The position numbers were made by a program, and so were the translations under genes. Under the pieces are notes generated by a model. That model was not told the DNA's origin and searched no databases. It saw nothing but the letters and a program-made list of their open reading frames with translations. A DNA stretch of 14,209 nucleotides from an uncultured Rhizobiaceae group bacterium (GTDB lineage Bacteria > Pseudomonadota > Alphaproteobacteria > Rhizobiales > Rhizobiaceae), in contig CALLHT010000209.1 of assembly GCA_938009335.1 (NCBI GenBank), positions 1 through 14,209 of the forward strand. The letters are read 5' to 3'. Below, in pieces: positions 6,351-13,008 of this stretch (the stretch's first letter is position 1; every line of letters starts with the position of its first letter).

Positions 6351-7715
6351 TTATTTGGCTCGCTTTTTCTTATTCGCGTAGGGGTTTTCACCTTTGCGCA
6401 TATACATGCGAATAGGCGTTGCACCGAGGTCAAATTCGCGACGCAGGGAGTTTACAAGATAGCGCGTGTACGATTCAGGCAGAGAGTCCGGACGCGAACA
6501 ATGTACTGCAAACGTTGGCGGTCGGCTTTTCACCTGCGTGACATATTTCATGCGAATACGTCTACCCGCTACGGCAGGCGGCGGGTGATGATATTGCACA
6601 TCTACCAACCACTTATTCAGCCGTGCAGTTGAAACCCGCTGGTTCCATTTTCCATGCACCTCAAAGACGGCTTCCATCAGCTTGTCGAGATTTTCTCCCG
6701 TCTGCCCGGAGATTGGAACGACCTTCAGGCCTTTAATTTGAGAAATATGTTCTTGTGATTGGAGCAACAGCTCTTTCAAGACCGCCTGACGATCATCAAT
6801 CAAATCCCACTTGTTGAGCGCAATCACAGGCGCCCTGCCCTCGCGGATGATAAGATCTGCAATCTGCAAATCCTGTTTCTCAAACGGTTTGGTAACATCG
6901 AGAACAATAATCACAACTTCAGCGAATTGGATTGCGCGAATGCCATCAGAAACGGAAAGCTTTTCGAGCTTTTCCTGCACTTTCGCCTTTTTGCGCATGC
7001 CTGCCGTATCGAACAATTTAATGGTACGGCCTTGCCATTCCCACTCTACGGAAATTGAGTCGCGAGTAATTCCCGCTTCCGGACCTGTAAGCAATCGCTC
7101 ATCACCCACCATCTGATTGATAAGCGTGGACTTGCCTGCATTCGGCCTGCCAACAACCGCAATTTTGAGCGGACGATCTTCATCAGACAGTTCGTCATCA
7201 TCTTCAGGCGGGTAGGCAACATCTTGACCCACTGCTTCCACAATCGCGTCGTGCAAATCAGCCATGCCTTGGCCGTGTTCGGCAGAGATTGGAACCGGAT
7301 CACCAAACCCGAGGCTGAACGCATCAAAATACCCTGCCTCACCGGGCTTGCCTTCCATCTTATTGGCCACGAGCGTTACCGGACATTCCGCTTTGCGCAA
7401 GATTTGCGCGAAAGTTCTGTCATCCGGCAAAATTCCCGTGCGGCTATCAATCAGGAACAAACACACGTCTGCTTCTTCAATCGCTGCCTGGGTCTGTTCC
7501 CACATACGGCCTTGCAGGCTTTCTTCGTCGCCCTGCTCAAGACCTGCTGTATCAATCACCTGAAACTCAAGACCCGCAATAGAACCATCCGCAAAACGAC
7601 GATCACGCGTGACACCTGGCGTATCATCCACCAAAGCAAGCCTTTTACCCACCAAGCGATTAAACAAAGTGGACTTGCCGACGTTTGGCCTGCCAATGAT
7701 TGCAACGGTGAACAT
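6351..7715 (-). CDS. der: Ribosome biogenesis GTPase Der (EngA)
   Basis: Der is an essential GTPase with two G domains that acts in late assembly of the 50S ribosomal subunit. The 454-residue protein has G domain 1 with GRPNVGKS (residues 8-15), DTPGVTRD, DTAG (55-58) and NKMEG (118-122). G domain 2 has GRPNAGKS (189-196), DTAGMRKKAKV and NKWD (301-304). A C-terminal KH-like domain with a basic tail (YANKKKRAK) follows. The first NKxD motif has Glu in place of Asp; I believe this is common in alphaproteobacteria, but that is from memory. The frame can be extended to TTG 7733, but ATG 7715 with AAAGG about 9-10 bases upstream gives the standard N-terminus MFTVAIIGRPNVGKST. It lies 31 bases behind the YfgM-like gene, probably in one transcript. 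Confidence 0.97.
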   Translation of the reverse strand: MFTVAIIGRPNVGKSTLFNRLVGKRLALVDDTPGVTRDRRFADGSIAGLEFQVIDTAGLEQGDEESLQGRMWEQTQAAIEEADVCLFLIDSRTGILPDDRTFAQILRKAECPVTLVANKMEGKPGEAGYFDAFSLGFGDPVPISAEHGQGMADLHDAIVEAVGQDVAYPPEDDDELSDEDRPLKIAVVGRPNAGKSTLINQMVGDERLLTGPEAGITRDSISVEWEWQGRTIKLFDTAGMRKKAKVQEKLEKLSVSDGIRAIQFAEVVIIVLDVTKPFEKQDLQIADLIIREGRAPVIALNKWDLIDDRQAVLKELLLQSQEHISQIKGLKVVPISGQTGENLDKLMEAVFEVHGKWNQRVSTARLNKWLVDVQYHHPPPAVAGRRIRMKYVTQVKSRPPTFAVHCSRPDSLPESYTRYLVNSLRREFDLGATPIRMYMRKGENPYANKKKRAK

Positions 7716-7746
7716 GTCGTTTTGACCTTTCAAGGTCGACGGAGGG

Positions 7747-8430
7747 TTAGCCCTCTTGCGTTTCTTCCGGCTTCACGCCTTGGCCCGCCAAGAGTTGCAT
7801 CATGATGTTTGCTCGTTCGCGAACGCCCGCTGGGGCTTGGATGTCATCGATGATTGCTTGAAACCAAATCAGCGCCTGTTTGTAGTCTTTTGCTTTCCAT
7901 GCAGCGAGGCCCAATCCCTCCCGTGCAGAATGACGAAATGATTTTCCGGTATCCGCCATTGAAAGAAGACGGTCGGACACTTGATCATAAGACCCATGAT
8001 CTACAAGCAACAAACCAGACCGCAGTCGGGCCACGTTACGCAGAGAGTCATCAAAAGACGTATCATCTGAGATGGTATCGAAAGCTTCTACAGCCTTCTC
8101 CGGATCTCCGTTTTTGGCATATTCGGCAGCAAGTCTGATTTTTGCCAATGCAGGGTATTGACCCGAACCATCACCGGAAAGTGCTTCCAACGCTGAAATT
8201 GCTTCGTCGTGTTTTCCATCATTGGATAGTTCGACCGCTTCGATGAAGCGATCGCCAGACGCAGCTGATACGCTGTTCTGCCAATAATCCCAACCTTGCT
8301 TCCCAGCCGTGCCCAGCACAATTGCGGCCGCACCGCCAATGATGAGCACCTTGTATTTGCTCCAAAACGTATTGAGCTTGTCGCTGCGAAGTTCGTCTTC
8401 AACCTCGCGGATAAAACTGTCGTCGGACAT
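7747..8430 (-). CDS. YfgM-like membrane-anchored TPR protein
   Basis: The 227-residue protein has a charged cytoplasmic N-terminus (FIREVEDELRSDKLNTFWSKY), one membrane helix at about residues 27-44 (VLIIGGAAAIVLGTAG), then about 180 helical residues with tetratricopeptide-like repeats. Conserved signs include GDRFIEAVELSNDGKHDEAI, YPALAKIRLAAEYAKNGDPEKA and GLGLAAWKAKDYKQALIWFQ. This is the architecture of YfgM, a periplasmic TPR protein linked to the SecYEG translocon and chaperones in E. coli. Position just before der supports the call, since yfgM-bamB-der is a common order. Here bamB is missing between them. The ribosome site is weak (TAGGT). Confidence 0.8.
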   Translation of the reverse strand: MSDDSFIREVEDELRSDKLNTFWSKYKVLIIGGAAAIVLGTAGKQGWDYWQNSVSAASGDRFIEAVELSNDGKHDEAISALEALSGDGSGQYPALAKIRLAAEYAKNGDPEKAVEAFDTISDDTSFDDSLRNVARLRSGLLLVDHGSYDQVSDRLLSMADTGKSFRHSAREGLGLAAWKAKDYKQALIWFQAIIDDIQAPAGVRERANIMMQLLAGQGVKPEETQEG

Positions 8431-8508
8431 CGTATGAAAACCTATTTTCTAAAGGGCTGTCGATCACCCTTGTCATATGTGACTGCTTCTTAGCCCAATC
8501 AATATGAC

Positions 8509-9078
8509 TTATGCAATCACTGGAACGCCGATCAACCATTCGTGCAACCAGAAGGCAAATGCCAACCAGATGCCAATGCCAATCACGATGGATAAAATAT
8601 CGCCCATGACAGACGTTTGATCCGGGAAGGTTTGGCCTCTTTTCTTGGTGCTTATCACTACGATCACAGCCCAGATCAGGAAACCGCCAAACAACAAGAT
8701 GCTTGCAAGATCACCGTTTACCAACAAATGCCCGATTGCCCAGATTTTGACGCCAATCAGCTGTGGATTTTTGACAGCCTTTTTAATCCGACCTGCCGGC
8801 AATTGGCTTGCAGCAAGCAAAATCATGGCAGGCAACATCAGCAGCAACTGAACATGTGTCATCCAGGTCGGTGCAGAATAAAAGAAAACATTGTCAAAAC
8901 GCGCTTGGCCGTACCCATAAATCAAGACAACAAACCCAAGAATGGACAGAACCGAATACAGCCCTTTCCATGCCCCCTCACCGCGATTGGCAATAAAGTT
9001 CTCACGCGTGGCGGGCGCAAATGCACGCACGCTGTGAATTCCTAAGAACAAGACTAATCCTAAAATCAGCAACCACAT
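8509..9078 (-). CDS. NnrU family membrane protein
   Basis: This is a 189-residue integral membrane protein with about five hydrophobic segments, among them an N-terminal LLILGLVLFLGIHSVRAF. Family signs are GIHSVRAFAPATRENF, GEGAWKGLYSVLSILGFVVL, NPQLIGVKIWAIGHLLVNGDLAS and the C-terminal half-helix ending HEWLIGVPV. NnrU was named for a role near nitrite and nitric oxide reductase genes in Rhodobacter, but the function of most members is unknown and nothing nearby suggests denitrification. ATG 9078 is preceded directly by GTG 9081; AAGGGGA upstream suits either start. A 78-base gap separates it from the YfgM-like gene. Confidence 0.88.
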   Translation of the reverse strand: MWLLILGLVLFLGIHSVRAFAPATRENFIANRGEGAWKGLYSVLSILGFVVLIYGYGQARFDNVFFYSAPTWMTHVQLLLMLPAMILLAASQLPAGRIKKAVKNPQLIGVKIWAIGHLLVNGDLASILLFGGFLIWAVIVVISTKKRGQTFPDQTSVMGDILSIVIGIGIWLAFAFWLHEWLIGVPVIA

Positions 9079-9144
9079 CACTTAAGTCCCCTTTTGCAAA
9101 TCTTCGCGAACGATTTATCATCTTCTGACACAGGACTTTAAGAC

Positions 9145-9474
9145 ATGGCAATTGATATTGAAACGGCAAAAAAGCGACTTGAAGCAAAGCGCGAGGAACT
9201 GGAAGGCTTATCTGATCTCTCAAGAGAAGCCCGCGATACCGTCGAACTGGACCAACAAGCCGTGGGCCGTCTTTCCCGCATGGATGCCATGCAGCAACAA
9301 GCAATGGCGGAAGCCCAAGAACGCACGCGTCAATTAGACCTGCAACGCATCGAACAGGCTTATCGCCGTATCCGCGATGATGATTATGGCTATTGCGCAA
9401 CCTGTGATGAAGAAATTCCTGACGGCAGGCTCGCCATCGACCCGATGGCTGAGCGCTGCGTCAAATGTGCCTGA
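9145..9474 (+). CDS. TraR/DksA-type C4 zinc-finger protein
   Basis: The 109-residue protein has a long N-terminal helix (about residues 5-75, rich in Glu, Arg, Gln and Ala), followed by a C-terminal four-cysteine zinc finger: YCATC (Cys84, Cys87) and RCVKC (Cys105, Cys108). This is the layout of short DksA/TraR relatives, which bind in the secondary channel of RNA polymerase and adjust transcription, with or without ppGpp. It is shorter than DksA (about 150 residues) and is more likely a paralogue. AGGA lies 9 bases before the ATG. It diverges from the NnrU gene and its stop is only 3 bases from the stop of the convergent transporter gene, leaving no room for a terminator between them. Confidence 0.9.
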   Translation: MAIDIETAKKRLEAKREELEGLSDLSREARDTVELDQQAVGRLSRMDAMQQQAMAEAQERTRQLDLQRIEQAYRRIRDDDYGYCATCDEEIPDGRLAIDPMAERCVKCA

Positions 9475-9477
9475 GGA

Positions 9478-10770
9478 TTATTCGGCGGGGTTGCCTTGTC
9501 TCATCATATTTTCTTTTTCTTTGTCAGAAAGTTCGCGTCCATCCAACACAGCTTCAAACGCTTGCAGACGTTTATAGACAGATAGCAACTCCACGATTGT
9601 AGACCATGAATTGATCAAGTACTGAAAAGAGCCTTCTACTCTGCCAAACGCTCTGATGATCTGTTGCATCACGCCAAGGGTAATCGCGCCCGTTGCGATG
9701 GTTGGAGCCAAGGCGATGTAAGGTACCAGATTTCCGATCTGAAGATAGAAAATCCGAACAACATTGAAATACATGTAATGGAAATAAAGCCGGAAGTAGT
9801 TTCGTCTTACATCGGAAAACAATTCCCAAACTGTGGGCGGTGCAGCGCGTTCAGCATCATCTTCACCATAGACAAGTTCTTTGCGGTAAGCTGCCTCTAC
9901 CATCTGGTTGTTAAATTCTAGCCCGGGTAGTTTAATCCCGGCTGCTGCAACGATTGCAGTACCGATGATTGACCAAAGGATCGCAACGAAAACCAGCCCT
10001 TGCGACACTTCTCCGACAATCGGCAAAACGGTTACTTGCGCTGACAGCCCCCAGAGCAATGGCAAAAACGCGATAAGCGTCATAACTGAATCAAGGAAAT
10101 TCACCCCAAGATTTTGCGTGATATCCGCAAACTTCTTGGCGTCTTCCTGCACCCGTTGGGATGCACCTTCGATCTTGCGCAATTCCTGCCAACGCGACAT
10201 ATAATAGTCGTTCATCGCATTTCGCCAGCGGAACACATAGTGGCTGACAAAGAACCGGAAAAGCACCGCCACAAAAACATAAAGCAAGGCGATCTTCAAA
10301 AATGTGGCTATCTGCGCATAAACTTCCCATTCAGTAACACTGTTTGGCGTCCCAAGAGCCTTTTGAATAAGATCATAAAAGCTCCCAAACCATTCGTTTA
10401 TTAAGACATCGAGCTGTACCAGAAACCAGTTCACGAAGAAAATCAGTGCAGAACCAGCTACTGACCAGCGCTGCCATGGGTGCTTGTACACATTCATCCA
10501 AAATGCGCAGAAGGCCACAATCGCAGCTAAGAAAAACTGGTAAAACCAAAAATTGTTCGCCGCTTTAGTTTGTGCAGCAAATGCAGCTTTTGCGGCGTCG
10601 TCTGCGTTTTCTCCGAGCGCCTCGGGCAATCCATATCCAAACAGCCCACCTAGACTTAGATAGGAACCCGCATCCACAAGTACGAAAAACCAAAGCAATA
10701 CGCATGCCAGCGAGAAGATAACGAAAGAACCGAAATACAATCTCGGGTTTGGAAAAAACGAATGAAACAC
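9478..10770 (-). CDS. sbmA: SbmA/BacA-type peptide antibiotic transporter
   Basis: This inner-membrane protein of 430 residues belongs to the SbmA/BacA family, proton-driven importers of peptides such as microcin B17, bleomycin and proline-rich antimicrobial peptides. In rhizobia and Brucella the homologue BacA is needed for chronic host infection. Conserved blocks are clear: MFHSFFP at the N-terminus, FFVSHYVFRWRNAMNDYYM (174-192), LRKIEGASQRVQEDAKKFA (197-215), GIKLPGLEFNNQMVEAAYRK (278-297), YGEDDAERA (301-309) and NYFRLYFHYMYFNVVRI (324-340). There is no ABC ATPase domain, which separates it from Rv1819c-like members. Residues 42-70 form an Ala-rich loop longer than I recall in E. coli SbmA. 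The GTG start matches the conserved N-terminus; GAGGAG lies about 11 bases upstream. The large regulatory gap begins immediately upstream. Confidence 0.95.
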   Translation of the reverse strand: MFHSFFPNPRLYFGSFVIFSLACVLLWFFVLVDAGSYLSLGGLFGYGLPEALGENADDAAKAAFAAQTKAANNFWFYQFFLAAIVAFCAFWMNVYKHPWQRWSVAGSALIFFVNWFLVQLDVLINEWFGSFYDLIQKALGTPNSVTEWEVYAQIATFLKIALLYVFVAVLFRFFVSHYVFRWRNAMNDYYMSRWQELRKIEGASQRVQEDAKKFADITQNLGVNFLDSVMTLIAFLPLLWGLSAQVTVLPIVGEVSQGLVFVAILWSIIGTAIVAAAGIKLPGLEFNNQMVEAAYRKELVYGEDDAERAAPPTVWELFSDVRRNYFRLYFHYMYFNVVRIFYLQIGNLVPYIALAPTIATGAITLGVMQQIIRAFGRVEGSFQYLINSWSTIVELLSVYKRLQAFEAVLDGRELSDKEKENMMRQGNPAE

Positions 10771-10931
10771 GGCGCGAGAATCTCCTCTGCAAATGCGTCT
10801 TCAAGACTTAAAGCGGTGTTGGGTCAGTAGCAAGGTCCGAATTCAACCGACGTGGACGAGGTCAAAGCGGTTTCACCCTACAATGCCTACAAAAAGGCCG
10901 CGAAATTAAATTTTCTTCACAATACGTTTTT

Positions 10932-10949
10932 TGTGTGCATTTGCGCACA
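10932..10949. promoter_or_regulatory. Possible operator, imperfect palindrome TGTG...CACA
   Basis: TGTGTGC (10932-10938) and GCGCACA (10943-10949) flank ATTT and form an 18-base near-palindrome with TGTG/CACA ends, as seen in operators of CRP/FNR-type regulators. A weak -10-like TACTAAT at 10971-10977 would put the centre about 42 bases before a start near 10983, a spacing seen for class II activators. No -35 element is visible. The site also lies about 160 bases upstream of sbmA on the other strand. The identity of the regulator is unknown. Confidence 0.35.
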
Positions 10950-10992
10950 GAAACGCGCTCACAGCTGCGTTACTAATAGTTCAACACAGAGG

Positions 10993-11163
10993 TTCTACTC
11001 CAAAGACCCACAAAGTTTTCGGCGGAGTAGGAAAAGTCCTCCCGGGTAACGCCCCTTCCCGGGAGGACTTTTAGAGACACACAGTTCTCTTCGGTAGTTG
11101 GTAACGCCCCTTCCGGCTACCAATGGGGACAGCGGCTTCACTCGTCCGAGTGGGGCCGCTTGT
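10993..11163 (+). ncRNA. Candidate structured RNA with a duplicated 11-base loop
   Basis: Five hairpins follow one another almost without spacing. H1: 10993-11001 with 11024-11032 (9 pairs). H2: 11032-11046 with 11058-11072 (15 perfect pairs). A small one: 11073-11077 with 11086-11090. H3: 11093-11101 with 11113-11121 (9 pairs). H4: 11131-11144 with 11147-11160 (14 pairs, about 13 in RNA). H2 and H3 share the exact loop TAACGCCCCTT closed by GG/CC, although their stems otherwise differ. All five wobble pairs (T10994-G11031, T11098-G11116, T11099-G11115, T11137-G11154, T11138-G11153) are G-U only if the + strand is transcribed. I see no coding frame and no T-run terminator at 11163. Weaker pairings continue towards the gene at 11290, so it may be that gene's leader. 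I do not recognise the family. The rest of 10771-11289 shows only the palindrome at 10932-10949. Confidence 0.65.
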
Positions 11164-11289
11164 GCTTGGACGATCGCATTTCATAATCTTGTCCGGATTA
11201 ACCCTTTGGTTAGGAAAGCTTAACTCCCTGCTTACCAAAGTCACGCACACTTGGGTCTTGTTGAATGCGATTCGTAAGGAGTACGCGCC

Positions 11290-11511
11290 ATGTCTAAGAC
11301 GCCAAATGGAAGCCAAGACATTCCTGAAGATATCCTTGAGGCAATTGCTGCCGATAGCTACGCGCAGGAGATGGATGATATCTTGATGGATATCGCCGAT
11401 CTCAATCCAGAAATATGCCCGCCAGACCGCCGTTTCATGAAAGGCGATCGCGAAGCATGGGTTTATGAGCATGGGAACATCGCTGAACTCGTTTTCGTGA
11501 AAACATCATAA
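11290..11511 (+). CDS. Small acidic protein of unknown function (73 residues)
   Basis: I do not recognise this protein. Its reality is supported by a strong ribosome site, AAGGAG (11276-11281), 8 bases before the ATG, and by protein-like composition. Residues 8-40 form a very acidic, probably helical region (IPEDILEAIAADS, EMDDILMDIADL). A CPPDRRFMKGDREAW segment (43-57) follows, and the end (AWVYEHGNIAELVFVKTS) looks like a beta hairpin. There is one Cys and no signal peptide or membrane segment, so it should be cytoplasmic. It lies 127 bases after the hairpin-chain RNA, on the same strand, and 93 bases before the amidohydrolase. It may be the gene controlled by that RNA. A partner-binding or regulatory protein is plausible, but nothing shows which. 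Confidence 0.75.
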   Translation: MSKTPNGSQDIPEDILEAIAADSYAQEMDDILMDIADLNPEICPPDRRFMKGDREAWVYEHGNIAELVFVKTS

Positions 11512-11526
11512 CGTCTAAAATTTTTC

Positions 11527-11554
11527 CCTCTTGATCTTAAGGCAGATCGAGAGG
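11527..11554 (+). terminator. Hairpin after the 73-residue gene, possible terminator
   Basis: CCTCTTGATCT (11527-11537) and AGATCGAGAGG (11544-11554) form an 11-base-pair stem with one G-U pair (G-U only on the + strand) and a 6-base loop, 15 bases after the stop. No T-run follows, only CACACTTTG, so termination may be weak or Rho-dependent. It could instead separate or stabilise messages ahead of the amidohydrolase gene. Confidence 0.45.
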
Positions 11555-11604
11555 CACACTTTGCAGGTTGGCGGGCACTTGGTCCGCACCATCAGGAACC
11601 TGCT

Positions 11605-12831
11605 ATGACATCACTTCTCATCAAGAACGCCCGTATTGTCGACGGAACCAGCACCGAACCCGATGATCCGGTCAACATTGCCATTGAAGACGGCAAATTT
11701 GTCGATGTGGGGAACAATGTTTCCTTTGAAGCCGCAGAAACGCTTGATCTGAAAAATGCGATTGTCATGCCTGGCTTAATCGACTGTCACGTCCATGTGC
11801 TTTCTACTCACGCCAATATGGCGATTAACATGGAACTGCCAAATTCATGGATCGCACTCAAATCTGCTGAGATTATGAAAGACATGCTGATGCGCGGCTT
11901 CACAACCGTGCGTGATCTGGCTGGTGCAGACCGCGGCCTACAAATGGCACAGGAAGACGGGCTGATGGATGCCCCGCGTCTTGTGATCTGCGGTAAAGCG
12001 CTTTCACAAACCGGCGGACATTCTGACCAGCGCGGGCCGTTTCACAATCGCAGCATGGAGCCCTACATTCATAAGCTCGGAGCCTTAGGGCGTTTATGTG
12101 ATGGTGTGCCAGACGTCATCAAAGCTGCGCGCGAAGAAATTAAAGGCGGAGCCAATTTCATCAAGATCATGGCCGATGGCGGTGTCTCCTCCCCCACAGA
12201 CCCGGTTGGGTTTTTCGGCTTTACGATGGATGAGCTCAAAGCAATTGTGGAAGTGGCCAAAGGCTCCGGCACCTATGTCGCCGCGCATCTGTATGATGAT
12301 ACGTGCATCACACGTGCGCTTGATGCAGGCGTAGAGTGTGTGGAGCACGGCAACCGCATGAGTGATGCAACGATCGCCCGCATCGCGAAAGAAGGCCAAT
12401 TCGTTGTGCCGACCAACATCACTTACGACAGACTGGCAATTGAAGGTGCGGACTACGGCCTGCCGCCAGCGTCTGTAGCGAAAATCGAAGATGTGCGTGA
12501 GGCTGGGCTTGAGCGCCTCGACAAACTCTACAAAGCTGGCATCACGGTTGGATATGGGTCCGATCTCATCGGCGGCATGCATCCGCATCAGTCCGGTGAA
12601 TTTACGCTGCGCGGGCGATATCTTCCCGCTGATGCCGTCATCCGTTCGGCCACAGTAGACGCGGCAAAAGTTCTGCGCATGGAAGGCGAAATTGGTGTGA
12701 TAGCCCCCGGTGCTTACGCTGACCTGATTGTGGTGGATGGTAACCCGCTCGAAGACCTATCTCTCCTCACCAACCAAGGCGCGCATATGCCGATGATCAT
12801 GCAGGGTGGGGAAGTGAAGAAGTGGGTTTAG
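11605..12831 (+). CDS. Metal-dependent amidohydrolase (imidazolonepropionase/prolidase-like)
   Basis: The 408-residue protein is a complete amidohydrolase-superfamily enzyme, a binuclear metal hydrolase with a TIM barrel and a small beta-sandwich built from both ends. Visible metal ligands are His62 and His64 (IDCHVHV), Lys187 (FIKIMADGG, probably carboxylated and bridging), His228 (AAHLYDD), His248 (VEHGN) and Asp320 (YGSDLIGG). The C-terminal IAPGAYADLIVVDGNPLED is a family hallmark. The lysine-bridged site and sequence resemble the imidazolonepropionase-like and Xaa-Pro/Xaa-Arg dipeptidase-like groups. The substrate cannot be read from sequence and there are no histidine-degradation genes nearby. 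No signal peptide is seen. AGGA lies 7 bases before the ATG. CAGGTT (11564-11569) could pair with AACCTG (11597-11602), which overlaps the end of that ribosome site. Confidence 0.9.
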   Translation: MTSLLIKNARIVDGTSTEPDDPVNIAIEDGKFVDVGNNVSFEAAETLDLKNAIVMPGLIDCHVHVLSTHANMAINMELPNSWIALKSAEIMKDMLMRGFTTVRDLAGADRGLQMAQEDGLMDAPRLVICGKALSQTGGHSDQRGPFHNRSMEPYIHKLGALGRLCDGVPDVIKAAREEIKGGANFIKIMADGGVSSPTDPVGFFGFTMDELKAIVEVAKGSGTYVAAHLYDDTCITRALDAGVECVEHGNRMSDATIARIAKEGQFVVPTNITYDRLAIEGADYGLPPASVAKIEDVREAGLERLDKLYKAGITVGYGSDLIGGMHPHQSGEFTLRGRYLPADAVIRSATVDAAKVLRMEGEIGVIAPGAYADLIVVDGNPLEDLSLLTNQGAHMPMIMQGGEVKKWV

Positions 12832-12852
12832 CCTTGCTTTTTCATATTGGCG

Positions 12853-13000
12853 CGAACGCATTGCGTCTCGCCCAAGCTCGACGCGTTCGTTACTTGAATT
12901 GATTCATTGGGCAATTCAGTCCAACCCTCGACAAGCGTCTCGGGTGTTCGCAAGTTTCAATCAATTCTCAATTGATTGATTTTCAGCCAAAGGCTGAAAA
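12853..13000. repeat. Cluster of four inverted repeats in a convergent spacer
   Basis: The 177-base gap between the amidohydrolase and guaA stops has four hairpins in a row. They are CGAACGC 12853-12859 with 12883-12889; TGAATTG 12895-12901 with 12912-12918; a 10-pair stem 12957-12966 with 12970-12979 (loop CTC); and a 9-pair stem 12980-12988 with 12992-13000 (loop AAA). The last two abut. None is followed by a T-run on either strand, so they are not classical intrinsic terminators, but they may act as bidirectional barriers or 3'-end stabilisers. Confidence 0.55.
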
Positions 13001-13008
13001 CTACTTGC

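Noticed and set aside
7724..7737. Inverted repeat GACCTT/AAGGTC over the ribosome site of der
   Set aside because: A 6-base stem with a 2-base loop is weak and common by chance. It may hide the ribosome site, but there is no further evidence.
8458..8499. Inverted repeat around a GTCATATGTGAC core between the NnrU and YfgM-like genes
   Set aside because: The outer arms are only 5 bases and widely spaced, with no T-run. I could not assign a role.
10852..11049. 65-codon + strand frame beginning GTG in the sbmA upstream gap (start MDEVKAVSPYNAYKKAAK)
   Set aside because: No ribosome site before the GTG, the second half is not protein-like, and its end runs into hairpins H1 and H2 of the candidate RNA.
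11032..11072. H2 as an ordinary intrinsic terminator
   Set aside because: The T residues form part of the stem's 3' arm and pair with the A-run, no coding gene lies just upstream on the + strand, and the loop is repeated exactly in H3. A structured RNA explains the set better.
11032..11121. Guanidine-II (mini-ykkC) riboswitch, because of two hairpins with ACG in their loops
   Set aside because: That family has ACGR tetraloops on short stems. Here the loops are 11 bases with ACGC, so the match is superficial.
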